From contig NZ_JAQSJE010000009.1 in NCBI RefSeq assembly GCF_028649535.1, positions 186,001 to 250,000 of the forward strand: a stretch of DNA of 64,000 nt, given 5' to 3'. The first letter of the stretch is position 1. Every line of letters starts with the position of its first letter. The notes below the pieces were generated by a model. That model was not told the origin of the DNA, searched no databases, and saw only the letters and a list, made by a program, of their open reading frames with translations. This DNA is from Mannheimia cairinae. GTDB taxonomy: Bacteria; Pseudomonadota; Gammaproteobacteria; Enterobacterales; Pasteurellaceae. Position numbers and translations under genes: made by a program. Of the stretch, positions 20,163 through 30,168 are shown piece after piece.

Positions 20163-20474
20163 ATGACATTAGTTTACTCTACAGAGACAGGTAGAATTAA
20201 GCCAGAAATAGTAAAAGAACAACGTCCTAAAGGAGATGGGGTCGTCCGTATTCAACGTCAAACAAGCGGTAGAAAAGGCAAGGGTGTTTGTGTGATTACA
20301 GGCCTAGATTTAGAGGATAAAGCTCTTAATTCATTAGCATCGGAGCTTAAACGTAAATTAGGCTGCGGCGGTTCATTTAAAGACGGAATTATTGAAATTC
20401 AGGGTGATAATCGTGATTTAATTAAGCAGATTTTAGAGCAGAAGGGCTTTAGCGTAAAACTTTCTGGTGGTTAG
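20163..20474 (+). CDS. yciH: SUI1/eIF1-like translation factor YciH
   Basis: A 103-residue SUI1-fold protein related to eukaryotic initiation factor eIF1; in E. coli YciH affects the fidelity of initiation but is not essential. Core motifs are TSGRKGKGVCVITGL, KRKLGCGGSFKDG and EIQGD. A TTG at 20157 is in frame, but AAGGA at 20149-20153 is well placed for ATG 20163 and too near the TTG. An uptake core lies within codons for TSGR (20262-20270). Confidence 0.93.
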   Translation: MTLVYSTETGRIKPEIVKEQRPKGDGVVRIQRQTSGRKGKGVCVITGLDLEDKALNSLASELKRKLGCGGSFKDGIIEIQGDNRDLIKQILEQKGFSVKLSGG

Positions 20475-20481
20475 AATAAGA

Positions 20482-20513
20482 AAGGGGAACCGAATGATTC
20501 CCCTTAGTTTTTT
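20482..20513. terminator. Bidirectional terminator between yciH and ushA
   Basis: AAGGGGAA (20482-20489) pairs with TTCCCCTT (20498-20505), followed by TTTTTT on the plus side and A-rich sequence upstream for the opposite strand. Serves two convergent genes. Confidence 0.85.
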
Positions 20514-22158
20514 ATTTAAAAATAATATCATCTTTCGGATCGTATTTATCCGCTTCAATCACTTTGTTTTCTTCAAAGTAATTTTTTAACATTTCAGCAT
20601 CAATAAAACCAGTATTTACATAGCTTGGATGTTTTTTCAGTAATGGATAACCATCGCCACCAGAAGCTAGATAATCAGGAATAGAGATTTTATAGGTTTT
20701 ATTTGCATCAAAGGCTTCGCCACCAATTTTTACATCTGAAATAGTTTTAGCGTTACGATCTACAACCATTGAGATCCCCGCAAATTGAGGATAACCACCA
20801 GTATCAACTTCTTTTAGTGCAATCGCTGTGAGTGTATCTAAGAACTCTTGACCTTTTAAATCTAAAGTGGCGATCATATTACCGAAAGGTTGAACGGTAA
20901 GTAGGTTTTTATAGGTTACTACACCTTCTTCAATAGAGGTACGAATACCACCAGAATTCATAATCCCAACATCTGCTTTCACACGTTCCATTTGTGATTG
21001 TGCAATTAAACGCCCAAGGTTTGTTTGAATGAAACGAATATTCTCACGTTTTCCATCTAAGAAGCCTTTGACAGAACCCACTTCAATCCCTAATTTTTGG
21101 TCACCTTCATCTTGATATTTTTTCAATAATGCATAGGTTGCTTCATCTGCTTTAATTTCTGGTTGGTAAAGTTGATACTCTCTTGTACCATCTTCTTTTT
21201 TGATAGTTTTTTTCAAATTTACAGGAATTAATTCATATTTAACTAACTTAGTTTCTCCATTTTTAAATTCAAAATCAGCACGTCCTACGTATTTACCCCA
21301 TTCGCCAGCTTGTACAATCCAAGTGCCGTTTTGGAAGTCTGGTTTGCATTCTTCACCTGGTGTATATTTTGCTTTAAGCTGGCCTTTATCATCCATACAA
21401 ACTGTATCGTGAGTATGGCCTCCAATAATTAAATCAAAGGCACCTTTATCTAAGGTGCGAGCCATTGTTACATCACCTGGTGCATTGGTACCGTGTTTGC
21501 CATCAAAATAATATCCCATATGTGTTAAAGCAATACGTACATCGGGCTTTTCTGTTTTATTGAGCTCAGCTAACGTTTCTTTCGCACTTTCAATCGGATT
21601 TTTGAAGATAGCATTTTCTGTTACATCTGGATTACCTAATTTTGCTGAATCTTCAGTTGTTAAGCCTACAACCGCAATTTTTAAACCATCACGTTCTAAA
21701 ATAATATAAGGCTTTACAAGCGGTTTATTGGTATTTTTGTTGAGAACATTTGCTGAAATAAATGGGAAATTAGCCCATTGTTCTTGCATTGACAGGATTT
21801 GAAGAGGGAAGTCGAATTCGTGGTTACCTAAAACCATTGCATCATAGCCGATTGCATTCATACCTTCAATATCAGGGCGGGCATTTTGCATATCAGACTC
21901 AGGTACGCCAGTGTTTACATCGCCAGCATTTAATACAACGATTGAACCGCCTTTCGCTTCAACTTCTTTACGAATTTGATCAACCAATGTTTTTTGAGCA
22001 GCTAATCCATACTCGCCTTTATCATTATGCCAAAAATGGCCGTGAATATCGTTAGTATGCAAAACAGTAAACGCATATGTTTTATTTGCTTCGTATGCCA
22101 TTGCGGTTGTCATAGCACCTAATAACGCTGCGGAAAGTAAGGTTTTTTTTAGTTTCAT
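20512..22158 (-). CDS. ushA: Periplasmic 5'-nucleotidase / UDP-sugar hydrolase
   Basis: The 548-residue protein (E. coli UshA 550) has a Sec signal peptide cleaved after AMA (residue 21). The metallophosphoesterase domain shows LHTNDIHGHFW, NAGDVNTG, GNHEFDFP, THMGYY and GGHTHD; the C-terminal substrate-binding domain contains NSGGIRTSIEEG and SGGDGYPLL. It dephosphorylates periplasmic nucleotides so nucleosides can be taken up; in Pasteurellaceae related enzymes also process NAD. Length and sequence favour UshA over the larger NadN. It lies 38 bases after dgkA on the same strand. Confidence 0.92.
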   Translation of the reverse strand: MKLKKTLLSAALLGAMTTAMAYEANKTYAFTVLHTNDIHGHFWHNDKGEYGLAAQKTLVDQIRKEVEAKGGSIVVLNAGDVNTGVPESDMQNARPDIEGMNAIGYDAMVLGNHEFDFPLQILSMQEQWANFPFISANVLNKNTNKPLVKPYIILERDGLKIAVVGLTTEDSAKLGNPDVTENAIFKNPIESAKETLAELNKTEKPDVRIALTHMGYYFDGKHGTNAPGDVTMARTLDKGAFDLIIGGHTHDTVCMDDKGQLKAKYTPGEECKPDFQNGTWIVQAGEWGKYVGRADFEFKNGETKLVKYELIPVNLKKTIKKEDGTREYQLYQPEIKADEATYALLKKYQDEGDQKLGIEVGSVKGFLDGKRENIRFIQTNLGRLIAQSQMERVKADVGIMNSGGIRTSIEEGVVTYKNLLTVQPFGNMIATLDLKGQEFLDTLTAIALKEVDTGGYPQFAGISMVVDRNAKTISDVKIGGEAFDANKTYKISIPDYLASGGDGYPLLKKHPSYVNTGFIDAEMLKNYFEENKVIEADKYDPKDDIIFK

Positions 22159-22196
22159 AGAGTACCTCGTTAAGTGTTTAGGTTAGAAATAATCGG

Positions 22197-22559
22197 TTAG
22201 AAAAACAAAACTAATATCCAAGTAATAGCAAGTAACATCATTGACATAAATACAGCTGCCGAACCAATATCTTTTGCTCGACCTGAAAGTTCGTGAAAAT
22301 CGGAACCTATACGATCAACAACAGATTCAACAGCACTATTAAGTAATTCAGTAATTAACACAATAAAAATAGTACCGACTAATAAAGCTTTCTCAATATT
22401 AGTATCGCCTAAAATAAGGGCTAAAGGGAATAAAATAATGGCACACCACATCTCTTGACGGAATGCTGCTTCATTAATATAAGCGGCTTTTAAACCTTTC
22501 ATTGAATAGTGAGTTGCTCGTAATACTCGTTTAAAGTCTGCTTTATTTGTTGGCTTCAT
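22197..22559 (-). CDS. dgkA: Diacylglycerol kinase
   Basis: DgkA phosphorylates diacylglycerol, recycling the by-product of osmoregulated-glycan or LPS modification to phosphatidate. The 120-residue membrane protein (E. coli 122) has an amphipathic N-terminus, three transmembrane segments and the active-site motif ELLNSAVESVVDRIG. It lies upstream of ushA on the minus strand and is probably co-transcribed with it. The 250-base gap to sstT holds promoters for both directions and a leader hairpin. Confidence 0.94.
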   Translation of the reverse strand: MKPTNKADFKRVLRATHYSMKGLKAAYINEAAFRQEMWCAIILFPLALILGDTNIEKALLVGTIFIVLITELLNSAVESVVDRIGSDFHELSGRAKDIGSAAVFMSMMLLAITWILVLFF

Positions 22560-22760
22560 AATTAAAAATAAAGTAAGTAAAGGATTCTTATTCTACTGAA
22601 AGAAATCAGTTGAGCAAAGAGGCTTAATTAGATATAAGTAAAGATTTTAGTTAAATTGTAGGATCTTTTGGTTTTTTGCAAAAAAACTCAAAAAAATAAC
22701 CGCTTATTTATTCCAAATTAAAGCATTTTCCGTTAATCTTATAAACTTATTTTTTTAGGT

Positions 22761-22779
22761 GGATAAATTTTATTTATCC
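22761..22779 (+). other. Leader hairpin upstream of sstT
   Basis: GGATAAA and TTTATCC form a 7-bp stem around TTTTA, followed by a T-rich stretch, 30 bases before the sstT ATG. It looks like a weak attenuator or an RNA structure near the ribosome site. Confidence 0.4.
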
Positions 22780-22809
22780 TTTATTGTTGTTTTACAGAAG
22801 TGAAATATT

Positions 22810-24024
22810 ATGAATAATTCATTATCATCAAAAATTCTTGGCGGTAATTTAGTATTACGTATCGCTATAGGCTTAGTGCTAGGTATTTTACTAGCGACTA
22901 TCAATAAAGAATGGGCTTCTAATGTCGGTGTTTTAGGACAATTCTTTGTAAAATCATTGCGTGCCATTGCTCCTATTCTTGTTTTTGTATTAGTTTTATC
23001 AGCTATTGCGAATAAAGAAGTCGGTTCAGATAGTAAATTAAAACCAATTTTAGTGCTTTATATCTTTGGTACATTTTTTGCCGCTTTAACGGCGGTTGTT
23101 TTCAGCTTTATTTTCCCGACCACGTTGGAATTAACAGCAAGTCCAGATGGCTTAGCTCCGCCAGAAGGTATTGGTCAAATTCTAAAAACAGTTATTTTTA
23201 ATTTAGTCGATAACCCATTAACGGCATTAAGTAATGGTAACTTTATTGGTATTCTTGCTTGGTCTATTGGCTTAGGTATTGCATTCCGCCACGGTTCAGC
23301 TAGCTCAAAAGCATTCTTAAATGATTTAGCAAATGCAGTTTCTTTCGTTGTAAAAGTAGTTATTGCATTTGCACCTGTTGGTGTTTTTGGTTTAGTTGCA
23401 GAAACAGTAGCCGTAAATGGCTTAGATGCATTTGAAGGCTATGCACGTTTATTAATGATCTTAGTCGGTTCAATGCTATTTGTCGCACTTGTGTTAAACC
23501 CTATTTTAGTATTCTGGAAACTTCGCCGTAACCCTTACCCTCTAACCTTTACTTGTTTACGTGAAAGTGGTGTAACTGCATTCTTTACTCGTAGCTCGGC
23601 TGCAAATATCCCTGTGAATATGAACCTTGCGAAACGTTTAGGTGTGCGTGATGAAATTGCCTCTGTTGCAATTCCTCTTGGTGCGAGTATTAATATGGCT
23701 GGTGCTGCAATCACAGTAACAGTATTAACATTAGCAGCAGCTTACACACAAGGTATTCAACCAGATTTCGCCACTGCTTTATTATTAAGTATTGTTGCTG
23801 CGATCTGTGCTTGTGGTGCATCAGGTGTAGCGGGCGGTTCATTATTATTAATTCCGCTTGCGTGTAGCTTATTTAACATTCCAAATGATATTGCTGCCCA
23901 AGTAATTGGTGTGGGTTTTGTTATTGGTGTTATTCAAGATTCTGTTGAAACAGCACTAAACTCATCAACAGACGTGTTATTTACTGCTGCAGTAAGCCTT
24001 TCAGAAGATCAAAAAGCAGCGTAA
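22810..24024 (+). CDS. sstT: Serine/threonine:sodium symporter
   Basis: SstT imports L-serine and L-threonine with sodium. The 404-residue inner-membrane protein (E. coli 414) belongs to the dicarboxylate/amino acid:cation symporter family, with about eight transmembrane segments and two re-entrant hairpins; the cation/substrate motifs [13 protein letters not shown] and [14 protein letters not shown] are clear. It is monocistronic, ending in a strong terminator. Confidence 0.95.
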   Translation: MNNSLSSKILGGNLVLRIAIGLVLGILLATINKEWASNVGVLGQFFVKSLRAIAPILVFVLVLSAIANKEVGSDSKLKPILVLYIFGTFFAALTAVVFSFIFPTTLELTASPDGLAPPEGIGQILKTVIFNLVDNPLTALSNGNFIGILAWSIGLGIAFRHGSASSKAFLNDLANAVSFVVKVVIAFAPVGVFGLVAETVAVNGLDAFEGYARLLMILVGSMLFVALVLNPILVFWKLRRNPYPLTFTCLRESGVTAFFTRSSAANIPVNMNLAKRLGVRDEIASVAIPLGASINMAGAAITVTVLTLAAAYTQGIQPDFATALLLSIVAAICACGASGVAGGSLLLIPLACSLFNIPNDIAAQVIGVGFVIGVIQDSVETALNSSTDVLFTAAVSLSEDQKAA

Positions 24025-24043
24025 GAATTATTTTATATTGAGT

Positions 24044-24075
24044 AAGGCAGGTAGATAAGCCTGCCTTTATTTTTG
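24044..24075 (+). terminator. Terminator of sstT
   Basis: AAGGCAGG and CCTGCCTT form a perfect 8-bp stem with an 8-base loop, followed by TTATTTTT. The T-run merges with the T-tract of the downstream CRP-S site. Confidence 0.9.
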
Positions 24076-24092
24076 CGATCTTGCTCGAAAAA
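24071..24092 (+). promoter_or_regulatory. CRP-S (competence) site upstream of comEC
   Basis: TGCGA (24074-24078), TCTTGC, TCGAA (24085-24089) flanked by T and A tracts match the Sxy-dependent CRP-S consensus TTTTGCGATCnnGATCGCAAAA with a weakened right half. rec2/comEC is a known competence-regulon gene, so the site is expected here. Confidence 0.8.
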
Positions 24093-24160
24093 ATTAAAAA
24101 ACTTTCTGAAAAATAGAACATAAAGCGGCATACTCAAAGTAAAAATTGAGTAATAGCGTT

Positions 24161-26443
24161 ATGAATTTAGATCGTTTTTGTATTTTAGGTGTGATTTTAC
24201 ATCTCCCTATTCTTTTATTACCGAAAAATGGGCTGATACTAGGCATTATTATCGGGCTTTTTCTTCTTATTATTTCTATCTTTTCTCACCAAAAAATCAC
24301 TTTTTTACTTGGTGTTTTGCTATGTATAAGTTATTTTCAAGTCATACAAGCGGTTAAAAATGCAGAAAATATAACGACAACTAAACAGAAAGTTCAGTTT
24401 GAAATTACGAAGATTTTAAAACAAGCAGAATACCAAACTGCTATTGCCCGTTTAACTTCGGGGCAACGGATTTATCTGAACTGGCAGGCGAAACAACCGC
24501 TTATTCTTCATCAGAAATATCAAGCAGAATTAAATTTACGCCCGATTTCTGCTCGTCAAAATATGGGTAATTTCGATCGCCAGAAATGGTATTTCGCCAA
24601 CCATATTAATATGCTGGCAACGGTAAGAACTGCAGAAAAATTAATAACCGAAAATAAACCTTTTCGTACAAGATGGCTTGAAAATGTAAAACAACAAACA
24701 GAAAGTTTATCCTCACAAGGCTTATTGCTTGCTCTTGCTTTTGGTGAGAGGGCTTGGCTTGATTCTTCGCAATGGGAACGATTTCAGCATACTGCAACCG
24801 CACATTTAATTGCTATTTCAGGTTTACACATTGGTTTGGCGATGGCATTGGGGTTTTACTTCGCAAAAGGGTTACAATATATATGCTTATTTTCTCGAAT
24901 TAATGTGTTACAAGCGGTCGGATTTTCTTATTTATTTACTAGATTAGTGGGATTGAGTATTGCCTTTAGTTATAGCTATTTAGCTGGATTTTCTGTGCCA
25001 ACAGTTAGAGCATTATTAGCAATAGGTTTTATATTGATTTGTCAATTTTTACGTCGGCATTACACCGCTTGGCAATATTGGTGGCGAATTGTAGCCTTAC
25101 TCATTATACTCGATCCGCTAACACTGTTATCAGATAGTTTTTGGCTTTCAATTCTAGCAGTTGCTAGCTTAATTTTGTGGTATCAGTTTTTCCCATTAAA
25201 GCATTTTTTTTACCAAGAACATCGTAAAAAGTTAGCAAAATTTAACCGCTTGTTTGTATCACTTCTGCATTTACAAATAGGCATTTGGCTAATTTTTTCG
25301 CCTGTTCAGCTTTATTTTTTTGAAGGTATTTCTATTTTTGCTCTAATCGCAAATCTTATTATTGTACCGTTATACAGTTTTTTACTAGTACCGATCATTT
25401 TATTTAGTTTATTAACCAACGATTTTTTTACCTCTTGGCAATTAGCAGAATATCTTGCTCAGTTTAGTTTATGGGTATTAGAACCTCTTTCTCATTCTTG
25501 GATTAATCTGAATTATTGGCAACAATGGCAATTACTCTCGGTTCATTTATTGATTGTATTATTGCTTTATTGTCACTTAAACGGTTTCGATTATTTAAGA
25601 TGGCTGAAGGCAATGTTATTTGTTGTACTGTTTAATTTAAGCTTTTATTTACCAAAATTATTTTCTCAAGCCAAAACAGAATGGATAATTTTTGATGTGG
25701 GACAAGGGTTAGCAATGGCTCTTATTTATGATAATGATAAAGCTGTAATTTACGATACTGGTGCTAGTTGGAAATCCAAAGAGGGTAAAGTGAACTCAAT
25801 GGCTCAAATTGAATTATTACCTTATTTAAAAAGACGAGGCATTTCAGTTGAGGCACTTTTTTTAAGCCACGATGATAATGATCATTCTGGCGGTATTGTA
25901 GATTTATTACAGACCTACCCAAACGCTAGGCTAATTAGCTCTAGTAAGAGAATATATAATGCTATTCAACCAGAAGCCTGCATTAAAGGAAAACAGTGGC
26001 AATTTGGAGAATGGCAACTTTTTGCGATTTACCCTATACAGATGGTGGAAAGAGCCAAAAATCAGGATTCTTGCATTATTCTTGCAAAAAATAACCGCTT
26101 TACACTGCTATTAACCGGAGATTCTGGTGTAGAGCAAGAACGACAATTTGTACAAAATTTAGGGAAAGTGGATTTTCTGCAAGTTGGGCATCATGGAAGT
26201 AAAAGTAGTACCAGTGAGACGTTATTATCTGTTGCACAACCTACGTTTGCGATAATTTCTAGTGGGCGGTGGAACCCGTGGAAATTACCAAATAATCAAG
26301 TTATTAAACGATTAGCACAAAAAGAGATTACTGTATTGAATATTGCCGAGGTTGGAATGATAAAGGTGAAATTTTCTGCTCAACATTTTAAAATTGAGAA
26401 AGGGCGAACTAAGCAAAGTGTTTGGTATAAGCAATTCTATTAA
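24161..26443 (+). CDS. comEC: Competence DNA-transport channel ComEC/Rec2
   Basis: ComEC (Rec-2 in Haemophilus) is the inner-membrane channel that carries single-stranded DNA into the cytoplasm during transformation. From ATG 24161 it has 760 residues; an in-frame TTG at 24146 lacks a ribosome site. It has the N-terminal DUF4131-type region (to about 160), the competence domain with many membrane helices (around ATAHLIAISGLHIGLAMALG), and a C-terminal metallo-beta-lactamase-like domain with FLSHDDNDHSGG, LLTGDSG and VGHHGSKSS. Three uptake cores lie inside the gene. The neighbour here is sbcB, not msbA as in H. influenzae and E. coli. Confidence 0.94.
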   Translation: MNLDRFCILGVILHLPILLLPKNGLILGIIIGLFLLIISIFSHQKITFLLGVLLCISYFQVIQAVKNAENITTTKQKVQFEITKILKQAEYQTAIARLTSGQRIYLNWQAKQPLILHQKYQAELNLRPISARQNMGNFDRQKWYFANHINMLATVRTAEKLITENKPFRTRWLENVKQQTESLSSQGLLLALAFGERAWLDSSQWERFQHTATAHLIAISGLHIGLAMALGFYFAKGLQYICLFSRINVLQAVGFSYLFTRLVGLSIAFSYSYLAGFSVPTVRALLAIGFILICQFLRRHYTAWQYWWRIVALLIILDPLTLLSDSFWLSILAVASLILWYQFFPLKHFFYQEHRKKLAKFNRLFVSLLHLQIGIWLIFSPVQLYFFEGISIFALIANLIIVPLYSFLLVPIILFSLLTNDFFTSWQLAEYLAQFSLWVLEPLSHSWINLNYWQQWQLLSVHLLIVLLLYCHLNGFDYLRWLKAMLFVVLFNLSFYLPKLFSQAKTEWIIFDVGQGLAMALIYDNDKAVIYDTGASWKSKEGKVNSMAQIELLPYLKRRGISVEALFLSHDDNDHSGGIVDLLQTYPNARLISSSKRIYNAIQPEACIKGKQWQFGEWQLFAIYPIQMVERAKNQDSCIILAKNNRFTLLLTGDSGVEQERQFVQNLGKVDFLQVGHHGSKSSTSETLLSVAQPTFAIISSGRWNPWKLPNNQVIKRLAQKEITVLNIAEVGMIKVKFSAQHFKIEKGRTKQSVWYKQFY

Positions 26444-26521
26444 ATACGCTATTTTCATTCTCTTATTTTCCTTGCTATTTATGCTACAATTCATCTAATT
26501 ACTTCTAATATTATAGTTATA

Positions 26522-28069
26522 ATGAGTAAAAACCTTACTTTTTTCTTTTACGATTATGAAAGTTTTGGCATCAGTCCATCTTCTGATAGACCTGCCCAAT
26601 TTGCTGGAATCCGTACTGATGAAGATTTTAATATCATCGGTGAGCCGGTAATGATTTTTTGCAAACAAACACCCGATTATCTTCCTAGCCCAGAAGCGGT
26701 TATAGTAACTGGCATTACTCCGCAACAGTGTAACGTTGAAGGAGTGTCTGAACCAGAGTTTGCAGCACGTATTCACGCAGAATTTAGTGAGGCGGGCACT
26801 TGTACTATCGGTTATAACAATATTCGTTATGATGATGAAATGACTCGCTACACCTTTTTCCGTAATTTCTACGATCCTTATGAATATAGTTGGAAAAATG
26901 GCAATTCTCGCTGGGACTTATTAGATTTAGTACGAACCTGTTACGCATTACGTCCGGAAGGCATTGAATGGCCGAAAGATGAAAACGGTATGCCGAGCTT
27001 TAAGCTTGAGAATTTAACCAAAGCAAACGGTATTGCCCACGAAAATGCTCACGATGCAATGTCTGACGTGTATGCTACCATTGCAATGGCAAAATTAATT
27101 AAAGAAAAACAGCCGAAATTATTTGAGTTCTTTTTTAATTTGCGTACTAAAAAAGAAGTGGAAAAATTGATTGATACAGGAGAAATGACACCGCTTGTTC
27201 ACGTTTCGGGAATGTTAGGCAACTACCGTGGTAATACCGCTTGGGTTGTACCGATAACTTGGCACCCGACTAATCAGAATGCTGTGATTGTGTGTGATTT
27301 ATCGGGTAATATGCAAGGATTATTGACTGAAAATGCAGACGCTTTACGCCAGCGTTTATATACCAAACGAGATGAGCTAGCCGAAAATGAATATCCTGTG
27401 CCGTTAAAATTAGTGCATATCAATAAATGCCCGATTTTAGCCCCAGCAAAAACCTTATTGCCTGAAAATGCGGAGCGTTTAGGTATTGACCGAGCATTAT
27501 GCTTAGAAAATCTGAAAGCACTAAAAGCACAGAAATCGTTAGTGCGTGAAAAGGTTACTGAAATTTTTAGCGAAGAGAGAACCTTTGAGCCTTCTACGAA
27601 TGTAGAAACCACCCTATATGAGGGGTTTTTCTCAACTGCAGATAAAAACAATATGGCAATTTTACGCACTTTGCCTCCAGAAAGCCTTGTAAATCACGGC
27701 TTGAAATTTGAAGATGAAAGGGTTGAGGCATTATTATTCCATTACCGAGCAAGGCATTATCCTCACACATTAAACCGTGCTGAACAGATAAAATGGCAAA
27801 AATATTGCAATCAACAAATTGATGCAAAAGCAGAGCAGTTTGCAAAATCAATAGATGATTTATTCCAACAGCACCACGATAACCCTGAAAAGGTAAAATT
27901 ATTAGAAAATTTAACCGCTTATGCTGAGCAAATTTCTGAACAACAAGCATTAACTTATGTAAAAAGCGGAAACGATGATGAAAAGCTAGTAAATGACTTA
28001 AATAAAGTGGCGGAACAAACTTTAGATAAAGCGGAAAAATTAAAAATGTTAAAGGCATTAATTAAATAA
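26522..28069 (+). CDS. sbcB: Exodeoxyribonuclease I
   Basis: ExoI degrades single-stranded DNA 3' to 5' and works in mismatch repair and recombination. It is a DEDDh exonuclease: FYDYESFG (DxE), YNNIRYDDEMTR, and HDAMSDVYAT (H, D) are visible in the first 190 residues, followed by the SH3-like and helical domains that clamp single-stranded DNA. At 515 residues it is longer than the E. coli enzyme (475), mainly toward the C-terminus, which is Lys/Glu-rich. The next gene starts 2 bases after its stop. A TATGCTACAAT extended -10 element lies in the 78-base gap after comEC. Confidence 0.94.
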   Translation: MSKNLTFFFYDYESFGISPSSDRPAQFAGIRTDEDFNIIGEPVMIFCKQTPDYLPSPEAVIVTGITPQQCNVEGVSEPEFAARIHAEFSEAGTCTIGYNNIRYDDEMTRYTFFRNFYDPYEYSWKNGNSRWDLLDLVRTCYALRPEGIEWPKDENGMPSFKLENLTKANGIAHENAHDAMSDVYATIAMAKLIKEKQPKLFEFFFNLRTKKEVEKLIDTGEMTPLVHVSGMLGNYRGNTAWVVPITWHPTNQNAVIVCDLSGNMQGLLTENADALRQRLYTKRDELAENEYPVPLKLVHINKCPILAPAKTLLPENAERLGIDRALCLENLKALKAQKSLVREKVTEIFSEERTFEPSTNVETTLYEGFFSTADKNNMAILRTLPPESLVNHGLKFEDERVEALLFHYRARHYPHTLNRAEQIKWQKYCNQQIDAKAEQFAKSIDDLFQQHHDNPEKVKLLENLTAYAEQISEQQALTYVKSGNDDEKLVNDLNKVAEQTLDKAEKLKMLKALIK

Positions 28070-28071
28070 AT

Positions 28072-28674
28072 ATGGAACAACAAATTTTAGAACATCATCC
28101 ATTTCCCCCAATATTGCCTGAAAATGCAACGGTTGTGATGATTGGGACTTTTCCGCCAACTTCTGAAAAGCGTTGTATGGAATTTCATTATCCTAACTAT
28201 CAAAACGATATGTGGCGAATAATGGGTTCAGTGTTTTATGATGATGCCGATTATTTTCAAGTAGATAATGAAAAACGTTTTGACCCTATTCGTATTGAGG
28301 CATTCTTACGAGATAAGGGCATTGCACTTTGTTCTTCGGCAAAAACAGCGATTCGGTTAAAAGGTAATGCGTCCGACAAAGATTTAAAAATCGTTGATCC
28401 TATTGATATGGACGAGCTATTAACACAGTTACCTAAAATTAAATGGCTCTTTACCACTGGTGGTTTGGCAACAGAGACATTATTAAACTTATTGCCAGAA
28501 AAAATCAAAGCCCCCAAAACGAATGAATGGATTGAGTTTCCTTATACTAAAGCTCGTGAGCTTTTCTTATATCGTTTGCCTTCAACTTCACGGGCATACC
28601 CGTTAAGTTTAGCGAAAAAGACGGATGCTTATCGCCAATTTTTCATAAAAGCAGGATTAATTAATGAAATATGA
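28072..28674 (+). CDS. Uracil-DNA glycosylase superfamily protein
   Basis: The 200-residue protein fits the uracil-DNA-glycosylase-fold superfamily. Motif I corresponds to IGTFPPTSEKRCMEFHYPN near residues 24-42, followed by NDMWRIMG, and the DNA-intercalation motif II to LPSTSRAY near 173-180. It is not a classical Ung (GQDPYH is absent) and not Mug-like by length. Members are annotated as DNA glycosylase-like, with unproven substrates. It is jammed between sbcB (2-base gap) and rnm (11-base overlap), so it is translated in an operon with two nucleases, which fits a DNA-repair or nucleic-acid turnover role. Confidence 0.68.
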   Translation: MEQQILEHHPFPPILPENATVVMIGTFPPTSEKRCMEFHYPNYQNDMWRIMGSVFYDDADYFQVDNEKRFDPIRIEAFLRDKGIALCSSAKTAIRLKGNASDKDLKIVDPIDMDELLTQLPKIKWLFTTGGLATETLLNLLPEKIKAPKTNEWIEFPYTKARELFLYRLPSTSRAYPLSLAKKTDAYRQFFIKAGLINEI

Positions 28675-29482
28675 TTTACATTCACACAGCACAGCCTCTG
28701 ATGGAATGCTTTCTCCTACGGAATTGGTAGAAAGAGCAGTAGAGCAAGGTGTGAAAATGTTAGCTTTAACTGATCACGATACGATCTCTGGAATTTCTGA
28801 GGCAAAACAATTTGCCCAAACACAACCGCTTGATTTTATTTCAGGTGTAGAAATTTCTATATTATGGGAAGGAAAAAGCATTCATTTGGCAGCTCTAAAT
28901 ATTGATGAAAAAAATGCAGAATTAGTCAATTTTTTAGATAATCAAGCACGATTGCGTGAAGAACGAGCGGTCGAAATTGGCGAAAAATTAGCAAAAACAG
29001 GTATTGCTAATGCTTACGAAGGAGCTAAATCACTCGCAACTGGTGAAATTACCCGAGCTCATTATGGACGTTTTTTATTTGAGCAAGGCTATGTGCGGAA
29101 TATTGAACACGCTTTCAAACGCTATTTAGGGGTTGGAAAACCAGCTTATGTTAAGCCCAAGTGGAGCAGTTTAGACGAGGCTATTAACATTACGCATAAC
29201 GCTGGAGGAGTTATCACTGTTGCTCATCCACTACGCTATAAAATGACATCTCGCTGGATTCGTCGTTTAATTACCGATTTCAAACAAGCAGGTGGCGATG
29301 GAATTGAAGTTTCAGGCTGTGGGCAAACACCAGATCAACGACAACTATTAACTCGTTGGACAAAGGAATTTGATTTATATGCCTCGGCAGGCTCTGATTT
29401 TCATTATCCAACTGGTTGGATTGAGCTTGGTAGAAGTTTAGAATTACCGAAAGAATGTAAACCAATTTGGGACTTATTCTGA
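28664..29482 (+). CDS. rnm: 5'-3' exoribonuclease RNase AM (PHP domain)
   Basis: This 272-residue PHP-domain enzyme matches E. coli YciV/Rnm, which trims 5' ends of rRNAs and hydrolyses 3',5'-nucleoside bisphosphates. Metal ligands are visible in DLHSHSTASDG, ALTDHDT, SGVEIS, VAHPLRY and SAGSDFH. Length is close to the E. coli protein (293). Its ATG overlaps the end of the upstream glycosylase-like gene by 11 bases. After its stop there are 212 bases without a gene. Confidence 0.9.
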   Translation: MKYDLHSHSTASDGMLSPTELVERAVEQGVKMLALTDHDTISGISEAKQFAQTQPLDFISGVEISILWEGKSIHLAALNIDEKNAELVNFLDNQARLREERAVEIGEKLAKTGIANAYEGAKSLATGEITRAHYGRFLFEQGYVRNIEHAFKRYLGVGKPAYVKPKWSSLDEAINITHNAGGVITVAHPLRYKMTSRWIRRLITDFKQAGGDGIEVSGCGQTPDQRQLLTRWTKEFDLYASAGSDFHYPTGWIELGRSLELPKECKPIWDLF

Positions 29483-29673
29483 CAGAAAGGAATCTGCCTA
29501 ACCAATATTGCAATACGGTTTGTTAATAAGTTGTAAGAGTTTGCATATAAAATTTGATCTAGTTCGCATTTTTGAATTTTTTTTATTGAGATTCTAGATT
29601 CCACAAATTATGCTACACTCATTGGAGTAAGTCTTCATAAAAAATAATCTTATGGAGTGTCTATTTTTAATGA

Positions 29674-30159
<486 letters not shown>

Positions 30160-30168
30160 GAGGCCATT

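Noticed and set aside
27594-28058. 154-residue antisense ORF in sbcB
   Set aside because: Opposite-frame shadow of the exonuclease I gene with composition typical of antisense reading.
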